Below are positions 33,732 to 43,000 of a stretch of DNA of 64,000 nucleotides, one piece after another. Source of the stretch: Rhodococcus wratislaviensis (GTDB lineage Bacteria; Actinomycetota; Actinomycetes; Mycobacteriales; Mycobacteriaceae). How positions within the stretch are numbered: the stretch's first letter is position 1; the number at the start of each line of letters is the position of its first letter. The notes under the pieces were generated by a model, which had not been told where the DNA came from, did not search any database, and worked only from the letters and a program-made list of their open reading frames with translations. A program made the translations under genes and the position numbers. Location of the stretch: the NCBI RefSeq assembly GCF_900455735.1, contig NZ_UAUI01000022.1:186001-250000 (forward strand), read 5' to 3'.

Positions 33732-35222
33732 ATGACCGAGACAGTTCTACGCCTGAGCACCCGCCAGGGGCGGTGGGTGGTCACCGCCACCGTTCTCGGC
33801 TCGAGCCTCGCGCTACTGGACGGCACGGTGGTGAACATCGCCCTGCCGCACATCGGCGAGGACCTCGGGTCGGATGTCGCGGGAATGCAGTGGGTACTGA
33901 GCGGCTACACCCTCGCCCTGGCGTCGCTGATTCTGCTGGGCGGGGCACTCGGGGACCGTTGGGGCAGACGCCGCGTCTTCGTCTGGGGGACGGTCTGGTT
34001 CGCGGTGGCGTCACTCCTGTGTGGCATCGCACCCGACATCACGATGCTCGTGATCGCGCGGATCCTGCAGGGTGTCGGCGCCGCGATGCTGACCCCCGGC
34101 AGCCTCGCACTGATCTCGGCGTCCATCCACGAGGACGACCGGGGTGCCGCGATCGGACTGTGGTCGGGACTCGGCGGGGTGGCCGGGGCGATCGGACCGC
34201 TACTGGGCGGCTGGCTGGTGGAAGTGGCCGGCTGGCGGTCGGTGTTCCTGATCAATCTTCCGCTCGCCGTCGTCGTCGTGTGGGCGTCGATGCGGCACGT
34301 CCCCGAGAGCCGGGACCCGCATCCGTCCGATCACCTCGACGTGCTCGGTTCGGTGTGCGCAGTGATCGGTCTCGGCGCGCTCACCTACGGTCTGATCGAG
34401 ATGAACCTGATCGCCGGGGTGGTCGGAGCCGTCGCGCTGATCGCGTTCATCGTGGTGGAACGGCGCTCACCGAACGCGCTGGTGCCGCCGAGCCTGTTCG
34501 CGTCGCGCATGTTCGTGGCGGCGAACCTGGTGACGCTCGCCGTGTACGCCGCACTCGGCGGCGTCTTCTTCCTGCTGGTCCTGCAGTTGCAGTTGGTGGC
34601 CGGATACTCGCCGATCGAAGCCGGGGTCGCCACCATCCCGATCACGCTGGCGATGCTCGCCTTCTCCTCCCGCGCCGGCGGCTACGCCCAGACCCACGGC
34701 CCCCGACTGCCGATGACCGTCGGGCCCGCACTGGCCGCGGTCGGCCTGCTGTTGATGACACGGATCGGGCCGGGTGCGAACTATTGGACGGTCGTACTGC
34801 CCGGCGTCGTCGTCTTCGGCCTGGGACTGTCCGCCATGGTCGCGCCGCTGACCGCCGCCGTGCTCGGGTCGGTCCCGGTGGAGCAGTCCGGCATCGCCTC
34901 CGGAGTGAACAACGCCGTCGCGCGCACCAGCCAGCTGCTGGCGGTGGCCGCACTCCCCGGGATCGCCGGCATCGACGCCGAAAGCATGATCGACCCCGAC
35001 AGCTTCTCGCACGGCTTCCGCATCGCGATGTACATCTGCATCGCACTGCTCCTGGTCGGGGCGACCATCGCCGCAGCCCTGATCCGGGCGCCCGCCCCGC
35101 CCGCTCCCACCCCGCTCGGTCCCGTCCCGGATTCGGTTGCCTGCAAACCACATTGCGACGTCACCGGTCCGGCCGTGCAACCGACCCTCGCCCGGTCGAG
35201 TCCCGCTCCGCCGCACGAGTGA
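33732..35222 (+). CDS. MFS drug-efflux permease, DHA2 family
   Basis: A 496-residue 14-helix exporter. Motifs: LGSSLALLDGTVVNIALPHIG (family motif in helix 1), WVLSGYTLALASLILLGGAL then GDRWGRRR, and ARILQGVGAAMLTPGSLALI. The last 40 residues are Pro/Ala-rich and probably cytosolic. ATG 33732 lies directly after GGGGAG. The second DHA2 pump within 3 kb is not its close duplicate. Substrate unknown. Confidence 0.92.
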   Translation: MTETVLRLSTRQGRWVVTATVLGSSLALLDGTVVNIALPHIGEDLGSDVAGMQWVLSGYTLALASLILLGGALGDRWGRRRVFVWGTVWFAVASLLCGIAPDITMLVIARILQGVGAAMLTPGSLALISASIHEDDRGAAIGLWSGLGGVAGAIGPLLGGWLVEVAGWRSVFLINLPLAVVVVWASMRHVPESRDPHPSDHLDVLGSVCAVIGLGALTYGLIEMNLIAGVVGAVALIAFIVVERRSPNALVPPSLFASRMFVAANLVTLAVYAALGGVFFLLVLQLQLVAGYSPIEAGVATIPITLAMLAFSSRAGGYAQTHGPRLPMTVGPALAAVGLLLMTRIGPGANYWTVVLPGVVVFGLGLSAMVAPLTAAVLGSVPVEQSGIASGVNNAVARTSQLLAVAALPGIAGIDAESMIDPDSFSHGFRIAMYICIALLLVGATIAAALIRAPAPPAPTPLGPVPDSVACKPHCDVTGPAVQPTLARSSPAPPHE

Positions 35223-35267
35223 CGCGCCCGCAGGCCACCTCGGCGCGCGCTTTCGTATCCTGGTCGG

Positions 35268-35651
35268 GTGGCGATTTCCGGTACCGACCCCGCGAGCGTC
35301 CGGGTCGACAGCTGGACCTGGGCGACCCGGCTGTTCAAGACGCGCTCCGCGGCGGCGGCCGCCTGCAGGTCGGGGCACGTGCGGGTCAACGGCACCACCG
35401 CCAAACCCGCGCAGCCGGTCAAGGCCGGTGACGAGGTCCGGATCCGCGCGGCGGGTGTCGAACGCATCGTCGAGGTCGTCCGGCCCATCACCAAACGGGT
35501 AGGCGCGGTGGTGGCGGTCGAGTGCTATGCCGACAACACTCCACCGCCCCCACCGCGCGAAGTCCTCGCGTCGATACCGCAGCGCGATCGCGGCGCGGGC
35601 AGGCCCACGAAACGCGAACGCCGCGAGATCGACCGGTTGCGGGGGCTCTGA
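35268..35651 (+). CDS. S4-domain RNA-binding protein, Hsp15-like
   Basis: A 127-residue protein. Residues about 10-65 form an S4 RNA-binding fold (VRVDSWTWATRLFKTRSAAA, HVRVNGTTAKPAQPVKAGDE), the pattern of the Hsp15/HslR family that binds 50S subunits carrying stalled nascent chains. The C-terminus is basic (GRPTKRERREIDRLRGL). GTG 35268 is 6 nt after a TATCCT -10 hexamer, so the message is probably leaderless. It is convergent with the kinase gene, 4 nt apart. Confidence 0.88.
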   Translation: MAISGTDPASVRVDSWTWATRLFKTRSAAAAACRSGHVRVNGTTAKPAQPVKAGDEVRIRAAGVERIVEVVRPITKRVGAVVAVECYADNTPPPPPREVLASIPQRDRGAGRPTKRERREIDRLRGL

Positions 35652-35655
35652 CCGC

Positions 35656-36570
35656 TCAGGCCGGGGTGTGGCTGAGGATGCGCAGGGCGGCCGGCACCGC
35701 CTCGATGGTGACCGGCAGCGGACCGACCCGGTCGCCGTCCGCGTAGGCCGTGATGCCGTCGCACTGCAACCGCACCCTCCGCGAGCGGTAGGTCTGCACG
35801 TCGGGGAGATCCACGTGAGTGCCCTTGTAGACCCGGGGGAACAGCCGGACCAGCCTGGACCGGCGCCCGTAGTCGACGACCGTGACGTCGAGCAGGCTGT
35901 CGGTCTTGTCGGCGCCCGGGCAGATCTGCATGCCGCCGCCGTAGGAGCGTCCGTTGCCCACCGCCACGAGTGTGGCGTCCACCTGGAACGACTCCTCGTC
36001 CAGTTCGATGGTGTAGTGCAGCGGGCGGAGCTGCGTCAGTTCCGCGAGCATCGCGAGGTTGTACCGCATCGGGCCTTTCGGCCAGGACATCCGGTTGGCG
36101 CGGTCCGTGACGAGCGAGTCGAATCCGCTCGCGACGATCGTGCCCGCCCACACCACCGCGCCGTCCGTGAGCGTGATCCTGGCGAGGTCGGACTCCTGTA
36201 CCTCCCCGTCGGCGATGACGTCGGCCGCGGCGACGGGATCGCCGACGGGGATACCGAATTCGCGCGCATGGTCGTTGCCGGTGCCGGCCGGGATCAGCCC
36301 GACCGGGGTCCCGGACTGCGCGGCCGCCTGCAACCCGATGCTGATGGCGCCGTCCCCGCCGACGACGACGAGCGCGTCGGTGCCGTCGTCGATCGCCCGG
36401 CGGGCCAGCATGCGCGCGTGATCGGCGTCCGTCCCGATGATCTCGGTGACGGCGACCCCGCGCTCCCGCAGACGCGCCACCCCCTTCCGTCCCGCGACGG
36501 GTGCGTGCCCGTGCCCGGCGAGCGGGTTGACGAGGACGGTGACCTTCTCGATCACCTGCCGCGTGCTCAC
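35656..36570 (-). CDS. Diacylglycerol/lipid kinase (Rv2252 orthologue)
   Basis: A 304-residue soluble lipid kinase of the DagK family. In mycobacteria the orthologue Rv2252 phosphorylates diacylglycerol and feeds phosphatidylinositol mannoside synthesis. Visible motifs are VLVNPLAGHGHAP at the N-terminus, the nucleotide loop VVVGGDGAISIG, IPAGTGNDHAREFG, and GRSYGGGMQICPGA in the C-terminal domain. The GTG start overlaps the stop of the upstream flavoprotein gene (GTGA, 36567-36570), so the two are translationally coupled, as the Rv2251-Rv2252 pair is adjacent in M. tuberculosis. Confidence 0.93.
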   Translation of the reverse strand: MSTRQVIEKVTVLVNPLAGHGHAPVAGRKGVARLRERGVAVTEIIGTDADHARMLARRAIDDGTDALVVVGGDGAISIGLQAAAQSGTPVGLIPAGTGNDHAREFGIPVGDPVAAADVIADGEVQESDLARITLTDGAVVWAGTIVASGFDSLVTDRANRMSWPKGPMRYNLAMLAELTQLRPLHYTIELDEESFQVDATLVAVGNGRSYGGGMQICPGADKTDSLLDVTVVDYGRRSRLVRLFPRVYKGTHVDLPDVQTYRSRRVRLQCDGITAYADGDRVGPLPVTIEAVPAALRILSHTPA

Positions 36571-38195
36571 GGAATCAGCTTGCCGGGGTTGAGGATTCCC
36601 GCCGGATCGACCGTATCCTTGACCGCCCGCAGAATCGCGACGCCCAGGTCGCCGATCTCGTCCCGCATCCACGGCCGGTGGTCGACTCCGACCGCATGGT
36701 GGTGCGTGATGGTTCCGCCGGCGGCGACGATCGCATCACCGGCGGCGGTCTTGGCCTTCTGCCACTGTTCGATCGGGTCTTCCGCTTGCGCGGACACGAC
36801 GGTGAAGTACAGCGAGGCGCCGGTCGGGTACGTGTGTGAGATATGGCAGAGGACGAGCGGCGGGGTGCCCTGCCCGGACAGCGATTCCGTCAGTGCGGCG
36901 GTCACGGCCGTGCGGAGCGCAGCGAGGTTGCCCCAGGTGGTCGCGGTTTCCAGTGTCTCGCACAGCGCTCCCGCGTCGAGCAGCGAGTCGCGCAGGTACG
37001 GTGCGTCGAAACGGCCGTGCTCCCAACCGTTTCCGGGCCCCTCCCCCAGGGACGTGCCGCCGTGTGCCACCAGCACGGCGCGAGCCTCCGCCGTCCGCTC
37101 CGCGGTGTGCTCGGCGGTGCCCTCGAACGTCGTGATCGCCAGGCAGCCGCCGGTGACGGTCTCCTCCCCGATCTTGTCGGTGGTCGCGAGGTTCACCGCA
37201 GTCTCCGCCTCGTCGGACAGTCGCAGCACGGTCGGGACCGCACCTTCCTGCCGCAGCGCACGCAGAGCTGCCGCGCCGGTCTCGAAGTCGGGGAAACTCC
37301 ACCCTTCCCGGACGGTGGTGCCGGGGACCGCGTGCACCCGCACCCGCACCCGGGTGATGACGCCGAGCGTTCCCTCCGACCCGACGAACAGTTCGCCGAG
37401 GTCCGGACCCGCCGCGGAGGCCGGGGCGCGCCCCGTGTCGAGAGTCCCGGCGGGGGTCACCACCCGCAGTCCCTGCACCATGTCCTCGAACCGCCCGTAC
37501 CCCGCGGACGCCTGCCCCGACGACCGGGTGGCCGCGAAGCCGCCGATGGTCGCGAACATGAAACTCTGCGGGAAGTGCCCGAGCGAGAAGCCGTGCGCGC
37601 CGAGCAGTTCCTCGGCGCGCGGACCCGTCACGCCCGCCCCGAGCGTCGCGATGCCGGAGTCGGTGTCGAGGTCGATCAGCGCGTCGAACCGGCGCAGGTC
37701 CAGCGAGACGACGGCGTCGAATCGGTCGCGCACGGGGTCGAGTCCGCCGACCACGCTCGTTCCGCCGCCGAACGGCACCACGGCGATGCCGTTGCCGGCG
37801 CAGTACCGGAGCACGTCGGCGACCTCGTCGTCCGTACCGGGAGTGATCACGGCGTCGGGCGCGTTCTGCGGCTCGGTGCTGCGGCGACGCAGCAGGTCGA
37901 GCGTGCTCTTGCCGCCGGAACGCAACAGCCGGTCGGAGTGCGCGGTGCTGCAGAACTGCTCTCCGACGATGCCCGCGAGCGCGGCGACCTGCTGGTCGGA
38001 CAGTGCGCTCGGAGCCAGGACGACGTCGTCGGCCGCCCGGTCGGACGGCTCCCTGATCGTGACGCCGAGGGCCTGCTGCAGCAGTCCCTTGATGCCGTCC
38101 GAGAGGACCTTGTGCTTTTCCGGCGCGCCCCAGGCGTCCCACTGCATCGGGGGTGCCGTCAGGACGGCGTGATCTGCCGATCGCTCATTGCTCAT
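36567..38195 (-). CDS. FAD-linked oxidase of the alkyl-DHAP synthase/Rv2251 type
   Basis: A 542-residue VAO/GlcD-type flavoprotein. The FAD-binding loop is GNGIAVVPFGGGTSVVGGL, with FMFATIGGFAATRSSGQASAGYGRFED next, and the C-terminal ILNPGKLIP is the family signature. The AGPS relatives make ether lipids; the mycobacterial orthologue Rv2251 is of unproven reaction. Coupling to the lipid kinase suggests a shared role in glycerolipid metabolism (inference). An inverted repeat overlaps its promoter. Confidence 0.88.
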   Translation of the reverse strand: MSNERSADHAVLTAPPMQWDAWGAPEKHKVLSDGIKGLLQQALGVTIREPSDRAADDVVLAPSALSDQQVAALAGIVGEQFCSTAHSDRLLRSGGKSTLDLLRRRSTEPQNAPDAVITPGTDDEVADVLRYCAGNGIAVVPFGGGTSVVGGLDPVRDRFDAVVSLDLRRFDALIDLDTDSGIATLGAGVTGPRAEELLGAHGFSLGHFPQSFMFATIGGFAATRSSGQASAGYGRFEDMVQGLRVVTPAGTLDTGRAPASAAGPDLGELFVGSEGTLGVITRVRVRVHAVPGTTVREGWSFPDFETGAAALRALRQEGAVPTVLRLSDEAETAVNLATTDKIGEETVTGGCLAITTFEGTAEHTAERTAEARAVLVAHGGTSLGEGPGNGWEHGRFDAPYLRDSLLDAGALCETLETATTWGNLAALRTAVTAALTESLSGQGTPPLVLCHISHTYPTGASLYFTVVSAQAEDPIEQWQKAKTAAGDAIVAAGGTITHHHAVGVDHRPWMRDEIGDLGVAILRAVKDTVDPAGILNPGKLIP

Positions 38196-38205
38196 GCGTT
38201 ATAGT

Positions 38206-38230
38206 GTTACACATCATGTAAGAGTGTAAC
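38206..38230 (-). promoter_or_regulatory. Inverted repeat upstream of the flavoprotein-lipid kinase operon
   Basis: GTTACAC (38206-38212) and GTGTAAC (38224-38230) are perfect 7-bp arms separated by 11 nt and set within AT-rich promoter sequence just before ATG 38195. The form is that of a TetR-family operator. The MFS gene upstream on the same strand ends at 38239, so the site belongs to the downstream pair. Confidence 0.6.
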
Positions 38231-38238
38231 TAGCCCTT

Positions 38239-39507
38239 TCAGCGACCGCCCCGCTCCCGCCACACCTGACGGATGGGCCGCAGCACCAACCCCATCTGCC
38301 TCCGCGTCTTCCCACGCGTCACCAGAACACCCGTGATCGCCACGATCCAGACCGGGTACTGCACGAGCCAGGCCACCCGGAACGCGTCGAACGAATACCC
38401 GCCCATCGCGTCGAGGATCAGACCCATCGCCTGGATGACCAGCAACGACGCCAGGAAGCCGCCGATGTTGACCATCCCCTGCGCCGTTCCCATGCTGGTG
38501 CTGGGGTTGAACATGCGGGCGTAGTCGAAGCCGATCATCGAACCGGGGCCGCCCACCGAGATCACCATCACGAGCACGATCAGCAACCAGATCGGCGCCG
38601 GACCGGGCAGCGACAGGACGACGGTCCAGATCGCCGCGTTGCTGATCATGATCGCCAGCACCAGATAGGAGCGGCGCATCGGGAAGCGGCCGCTGAGGAT
38701 GCCGATGATCGGCCCGGCCACGATCGCCGAGATCACCGACAGGGTCAGCAGCGAACCAGCCTCCGCCGGCGACAACCCCTGCGCCGACCTCAGGTACGGC
38801 ACACCCCACAGCAGGGCGAATGTGGTCATCGAGAACTGCGTGCCCATGTGGGTGAAGAACCCGAGCCGGGTGCCGGGACGACCCCACACGGCGCGGATCT
38901 GCTTGCCCACCTCCCGCAGTCCGGCGGGCGCGGCCACCACCTCCAGACCGGGAGGGGCATTGCGGATGACGGAGACGGCCAGCACGAAGGACAGCAACCC
39001 GAGCGACGCCGCGCTGCCGTACGCGAAACTCCAGCCCGGCCCGTTCAGCAACAGCATCAACGGCAACGCCGACAGGATCTGACCGATCTGACCGAAGATG
39101 CCGGTCAACTGCGACACGAGCGGGACCCGCCGCGGCGCGAACCACTGCGGTACCAGGCGCAGCACGGAGATGAAGGTCATCGCGTCGCCGACGCCGACGA
39201 GAACGCGCGCGGCGACCGCCAGCGGCAGCGATTCGGTGAGCGCGAGGAGCATCTGCGCCGACGCCATGATGAGGGCGCCCGCGGAAATCATGATCCGCGA
39301 CCCGTACCGGTCGAGGAGCACACCGGCAGGGATCTGCATCCCCGCGTACACCACGATCTGGAGTACGACGAAACCCGACAACACACTCGGACTGATCGAA
39401 AATCGTTCCGTCGCCGCGAGGCCCGACACACCGAACGAGGTTCGATGCAGGACGGCGACGATATAAGCGACAACCCCGACGCCCCACACCAACCACACTC
39501 TGCTCAT
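38239..39507 (-). CDS. MFS transporter (12-helix)
   Basis: A 422-residue permease with about 12 membrane helices, beginning VWLVWGVGVVAYIVAVLHRTSFGV. It contains GMQIPAGVLLDRYGSR (motif A region), ARVLVGVGDAMTFISVLRLVPQWF and a second-half GSMIGFDYARMFNPSTSMGTAQ. The layout is that of anion or organic-acid carriers rather than DHA2 pumps; the substrate is not identifiable. The short cytosolic C-terminus is basic. Confidence 0.88.
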   Translation of the reverse strand: MSRVWLVWGVGVVAYIVAVLHRTSFGVSGLAATERFSISPSVLSGFVVLQIVVYAGMQIPAGVLLDRYGSRIMISAGALIMASAQMLLALTESLPLAVAARVLVGVGDAMTFISVLRLVPQWFAPRRVPLVSQLTGIFGQIGQILSALPLMLLLNGPGWSFAYGSAASLGLLSFVLAVSVIRNAPPGLEVVAAPAGLREVGKQIRAVWGRPGTRLGFFTHMGTQFSMTTFALLWGVPYLRSAQGLSPAEAGSLLTLSVISAIVAGPIIGILSGRFPMRRSYLVLAIMISNAAIWTVVLSLPGPAPIWLLIVLVMVISVGGPGSMIGFDYARMFNPSTSMGTAQGMVNIGGFLASLLVIQAMGLILDAMGGYSFDAFRVAWLVQYPVWIVAITGVLVTRGKTRRQMGLVLRPIRQVWRERGGR

Positions 39508-39552
39508 CGCAGATCAAACTACCCCCCAGCAGGTATTACCCGCCGGGTGAAG

Positions 39553-40551
39553 TCACTCGCGGCCCAGCGACACCCAGGTCGGATCGGCCGTGCGCTCACC
39601 GACGGTGAGATCCGCGAGCAGGTCCAGACGCGCGATCTGCCCCTCGGTCAGCGTGAGTGCGAGCGCGCCGGCGTTCTCCGTGACGCGCGCCGCGAACCGG
39701 GTGCCGGGAATCGACACGGACGGCAATCCGAACTCGCGGCCCTTCGCGTCCAGCCACGCCAGCGACACCTGGGCGGGCGTCGCGTCGAGTTCGGCGGCGA
39801 CCTCGCGGACGACGTCGAGCACCTTCAGGTTCGCGGGCAGCGCTTCGTCCCCGAAACGCGGGAACCGGCGGCGCAGATCCTTATCGCCCAGCGTGGCCGG
39901 GTCGTACGTTCCGGTGAGGAAGCCCCGGCCCACCGGGGAGTACGGCACGAAGCCGATGCCCAGCTCCGCTGCCGCGGGAACCACGTGCTTCTCGACGTCG
40001 CGACTCCAGATGCTCCACTCGCTCTGGATCGCGGCGATGGGGTGCACGCGCGATGCGCGACGCAACTCGTCGCCGGTCGCCTCCGACAGTCCGATGTTGC
40101 GGACCTTTCCGGCCTTCACCTGTTCCGCGATCGCGCCGACGGTGTCCTCGATGGGCACCTCGGGGTCGACGCGGTGCAGGTAGTACAGATCGACGGCGTC
40201 GACACCGAGCCGGGTCAGCGATTCGTCGAGGGCCTGCGCCACGTACTCGGGCTTGCCGTTGATGCTGCGCCTGCCGTTCGCGATGTTGCCGACGAGACCG
40301 AACTTGGTGGCCAGCTGCACCTCGTCGCGGCGTTCCTTCAGCACCGTGCCCACTGCGACCTCACTCGCGCCGTCGCCGTACACGTTGGCCGTGTCGATGA
40401 ACGTCACTCCGATGTCGATGGCGTGGTGGAGGGTCGCGAGCGCCTCCGCGGCATCGACGGGGCCGTACACGGGGGCGACGGACATGGCGCCGTAGCCCTG
40501 CGCGCTGACGGTGAGGCCTTCGGACAACTGCACGGTGGGGATGTTGGTCAT
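39553..40551 (-). CDS. Aldo/keto reductase
   Basis: A 332-residue NADPH-dependent (beta/alpha)8 oxidoreductase. The catalytic tetrad is visible in order: D and Y in FIDTANVYGDGASE, K in VQLATKFGLVG and H in DLYYLHRVDPEVP. QGYGAMSVAPVYGP near the N-terminus and VPYSPVGRGFLTG are typical of the YajO/AKR11-13-like group. ATG 40551 is preferred over 40560, where the GGAAGG would abut the start. The physiological substrate is unknown. It is divergent from the DinB-like gene. Confidence 0.92.
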   Translation of the reverse strand: MTNIPTVQLSEGLTVSAQGYGAMSVAPVYGPVDAAEALATLHHAIDIGVTFIDTANVYGDGASEVAVGTVLKERRDEVQLATKFGLVGNIANGRRSINGKPEYVAQALDESLTRLGVDAVDLYYLHRVDPEVPIEDTVGAIAEQVKAGKVRNIGLSEATGDELRRASRVHPIAAIQSEWSIWSRDVEKHVVPAAAELGIGFVPYSPVGRGFLTGTYDPATLGDKDLRRRFPRFGDEALPANLKVLDVVREVAAELDATPAQVSLAWLDAKGREFGLPSVSIPGTRFAARVTENAGALALTLTEGQIARLDLLADLTVGERTADPTWVSLGRE

Positions 40552-40635
40552 GCGCCCCATCCTTCCCGAGCACCCCGACAGGTGCATCGTTTGGAATCGC
40601 GCTGATCGTGACCCGGCTGCCTCTACCCTGAAGAC

Positions 40636-41202
40636 ATGGCATTCGACTGGTTCGAACTCGCCCGCATCGCCCACCGCGAGTTCGGTGCACGGGTCGCCGC
40701 GATCACCGACTGGTCCGCGCCGACCCCGGACCACGAATGGGACGTCACCCAGCTGGTGCGGCACGTCATCGAGGAACAGCAGTGGGTTCCCCCACTGCTC
40801 GCCGGGAAGACGGTCGGCGAAGCGACCCCGGACATCGAGCCCCTGCACGGCGACATGCGGTCGGAATGGGAGCGGTATTCGGACGCGGCCATCCACGCGT
40901 GGTCGTCGACCGACCCGCACACGCAGGTGCACCTGTCCTACGGCACGGTGCCGCTCGAGCCGTACCTGCGGCAGCAGATCGCCGACGTCACCATCCACGC
41001 ATGGGACCTCGCCAAGGCCACCGGATCCGACGACACACTCGACCCCCAGCTCGTCGCCGGCGTCTGGTCGGATCTCGACGGCCAACGCGAGATGCTCTCC
41101 GAGAGCGGGCTGTTCGCCGACCCCGTCGACGTTCCCGACGACGCGCCGCTGCAGGATCGCCTGATCGCCCTGACCGGTCGCGATCCCCGGCAACGCATTT
41201 AA
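40636..41202 (+). CDS. TIGR03086/DinB-like mycothiol-dependent family protein
   Basis: A 188-residue protein of the helical DinB/maleylpyruvate-isomerase N-terminal superfamily, which binds a metal and often mycothiol. Seen: [21 protein letters not shown] (first helix with His) and [17 protein letters not shown] (the conserved HxWDLA motif). No catalytic activity is established for this subgroup. TACCCT ends 6 nt before the ATG, consistent with leaderless initiation. ilvD follows 37 nt downstream but with its own -10. Confidence 0.87.
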   Translation: MAFDWFELARIAHREFGARVAAITDWSAPTPDHEWDVTQLVRHVIEEQQWVPPLLAGKTVGEATPDIEPLHGDMRSEWERYSDAAIHAWSSTDPHTQVHLSYGTVPLEPYLRQQIADVTIHAWDLAKATGSDDTLDPQLVAGVWSDLDGQREMLSESGLFADPVDVPDDAPLQDRLIALTGRDPRQRI

Positions 41203-41239
41203 CCAACCGCCGCCGAGGGTCCCGCCTACGCTGGCATAC

Positions 41240-42934
41240 ATGAGTACCCCGGATCCCAAACCCCGCAGCCGCGACGTCACCGACGGACTGGAGAAGACCG
41301 CAGCACGCGGAATGCTCCGTGCGGTGGGCATGGGCGACGACGACTGGGGGAAATCCCAGATCGGCGTGGCGTCGTCGTGGAACGAGATCACCCCCTGCAA
41401 CCTGTCGCTCGACCGGCTCGCGAAGGCCGTCAAGGACGGCGTGCACGCCGCCGGCGGATATCCCCTCGAGTTCGGCACCATCTCCGTATCCGACGGCATC
41501 TCGATGGGACACGAGGGCATGCACTTCTCCCTCGTCTCCCGTGAGGTGATCGCCGACAGTGTGGAAACGGTGATGCAGGCCGAACGCCTCGACGGGTCGG
41601 TGCTGCTCGCCGGTTGCGACAAGTCGCTGCCCGGCATGCTGATGGCCGCGGCCCGCCTCGACCTCGCGAGCGTGTTCCTCTACGCCGGTTCGATCCTGCC
41701 GGGTGTCGCAAAAATGTCGGACGGCACCGAACGCGACGTCACCATCATCGACGCGTTCGAGGCGGTCGGCGCCTGTTCGCGCGGACTGATGAGCCGTGAG
41801 GACGTCGACGCCATCGAGCGAGCCATCTGTCCCGGCGAGGGCGCGTGCGGCGGAATGTACACCGCGAACACGATGGCCAGCGCCGCCGAGGCGCTCGGCA
41901 TGTCGCTGCCCGGCAGCGCGTCCCCGCCCGCCACCGACCGTCGACGCGACGGATTCGCGAGGCGCAGCGGTGAAGCCGTCGTCGAACTGCTCCGCCGCGG
42001 CATCACCGCCAGGGACATCCTCACCAAGGAGGCGTTCGAGAACGCCATCGCCGTGGTCATGGCGTTCGGTGGTTCCACCAACGCCGTCCTGCATCTGCTG
42101 GCCATCGCGAGCGAAGCCGATGTGGAACTGACCCTCGACGACTTCTCCCGCGTCGGCGCCCGCGTCCCGCACCTCGCGGACGTCAAACCGTTCGGCAAGC
42201 ACGTGATGAAGGACGTCGACCACATCGGCGGCGTACCCGTCATCATGAAGGCCCTCCTCGACGCCGGGATGCTGCACGGCGACTGCCTCACCGTCACCGG
42301 GAAGACCATGGCCGAGAACTTGTCGGCCATCGCCCCTCCCGACCCGGACGGCAAGGTGCTCCGCGCGATGAGCTCGCCCATCCACCCGACCGGCGGAATC
42401 ACGATCCTCAAGGGTTCCCTCGCCCCGGGCGGCGCGGTGGTCAAGTCGGCGGGGTTCGATTCCGACGTCTTCACCGGCACCGCCCGCGTCTTCGAACGGG
42501 AACGCGCCGCGATGGATGCCCTCGAGGACGGCACGATCACCAATGGTGACGTTGTCGTCATCCGCTACGAGGGCCCCAAGGGCGGTCCCGGCATGCGCGA
42601 GATGCTCGCGATCACCGGCGCGATCAAGGGCGCCGGGCTGGGCAAGGACGTACTCCTGCTCACCGATGGCCGATTCTCCGGCGGCACCACCGGCCTGTGC
42701 GTCGGCCATGTGGCGCCGGAGGCCGTCGACGGCGGACCCATCGCGTTCGTCCGCGACGGCGACCAGATCCGCTTGGACGTCGGCACGGGCACGCTGGAAC
42801 TGCTCGTCGACGAAGAGGAACTCGCCGGCCGCAAGAACGGGTGGGAGCCTCTGCCCCCTCGCTACACCCGCGGGGTCCTGGCCAAGTACACGAAGCTCGT
42901 CGGTTCCGCCTCGGGCGGCGCCGTCTGCGGGTAG
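41240..42934 (+). CDS. ilvD: Dihydroxy-acid dehydratase
   Basis: Catalyses dehydration of 2,3-dihydroxy-isovalerate and 2,3-dihydroxy-3-methylvalerate to the 2-keto acids in valine, isoleucine and leucine synthesis (564 aa). The three cluster cysteines are C53 ([10 protein letters not shown]), C126 ([12 protein letters not shown]) and C203 ([15 protein letters not shown]), the set of the [2Fe-2S] type found in actinobacteria and plants. [18 protein letters not shown] near the C-terminus is the usual substrate region. The ATG lies 7 nt after TACGCT (41227-41232), so the transcript is probably leaderless. A palindromic element begins right at the stop codon. Confidence 0.96.
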   Translation: MSTPDPKPRSRDVTDGLEKTAARGMLRAVGMGDDDWGKSQIGVASSWNEITPCNLSLDRLAKAVKDGVHAAGGYPLEFGTISVSDGISMGHEGMHFSLVSREVIADSVETVMQAERLDGSVLLAGCDKSLPGMLMAAARLDLASVFLYAGSILPGVAKMSDGTERDVTIIDAFEAVGACSRGLMSREDVDAIERAICPGEGACGGMYTANTMASAAEALGMSLPGSASPPATDRRRDGFARRSGEAVVELLRRGITARDILTKEAFENAIAVVMAFGGSTNAVLHLLAIASEADVELTLDDFSRVGARVPHLADVKPFGKHVMKDVDHIGGVPVIMKALLDAGMLHGDCLTVTGKTMAENLSAIAPPDPDGKVLRAMSSPIHPTGGITILKGSLAPGGAVVKSAGFDSDVFTGTARVFERERAAMDALEDGTITNGDVVVIRYEGPKGGPGMREMLAITGAIKGAGLGKDVLLLTDGRFSGGTTGLCVGHVAPEAVDGGPIAFVRDGDQIRLDVGTGTLELLVDEEELAGRKNGWEPLPPRYTRGVLAKYTKLVGSASGGAVCG

Positions 42935-42991
42935 GCGCTTCGCGCCCGTGCGTGGTCGACGAGTCCAGAGACTCGTTAACCACGCACGGGC
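42932..42991. repeat. Palindromic element copy 2, starting at the ilvD stop codon
   Basis: Arms 42944-42965 and 42970-42991 (GCCCGTGCGTGGT...GAGTC) pair over 22 nt with two mismatched positions around a CAGA loop. A short GGCG...CGCC hairpin precedes it and overlaps the stop, as in the copy at 28082-28141. The loop is the reverse complement of the first copy's, so the element is inverted relative to it. Here it separates convergent ilvD and the protease gene and probably ends both transcripts. Confidence 0.8.
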
Positions 42992-43000
42992 CCGGAGGGC

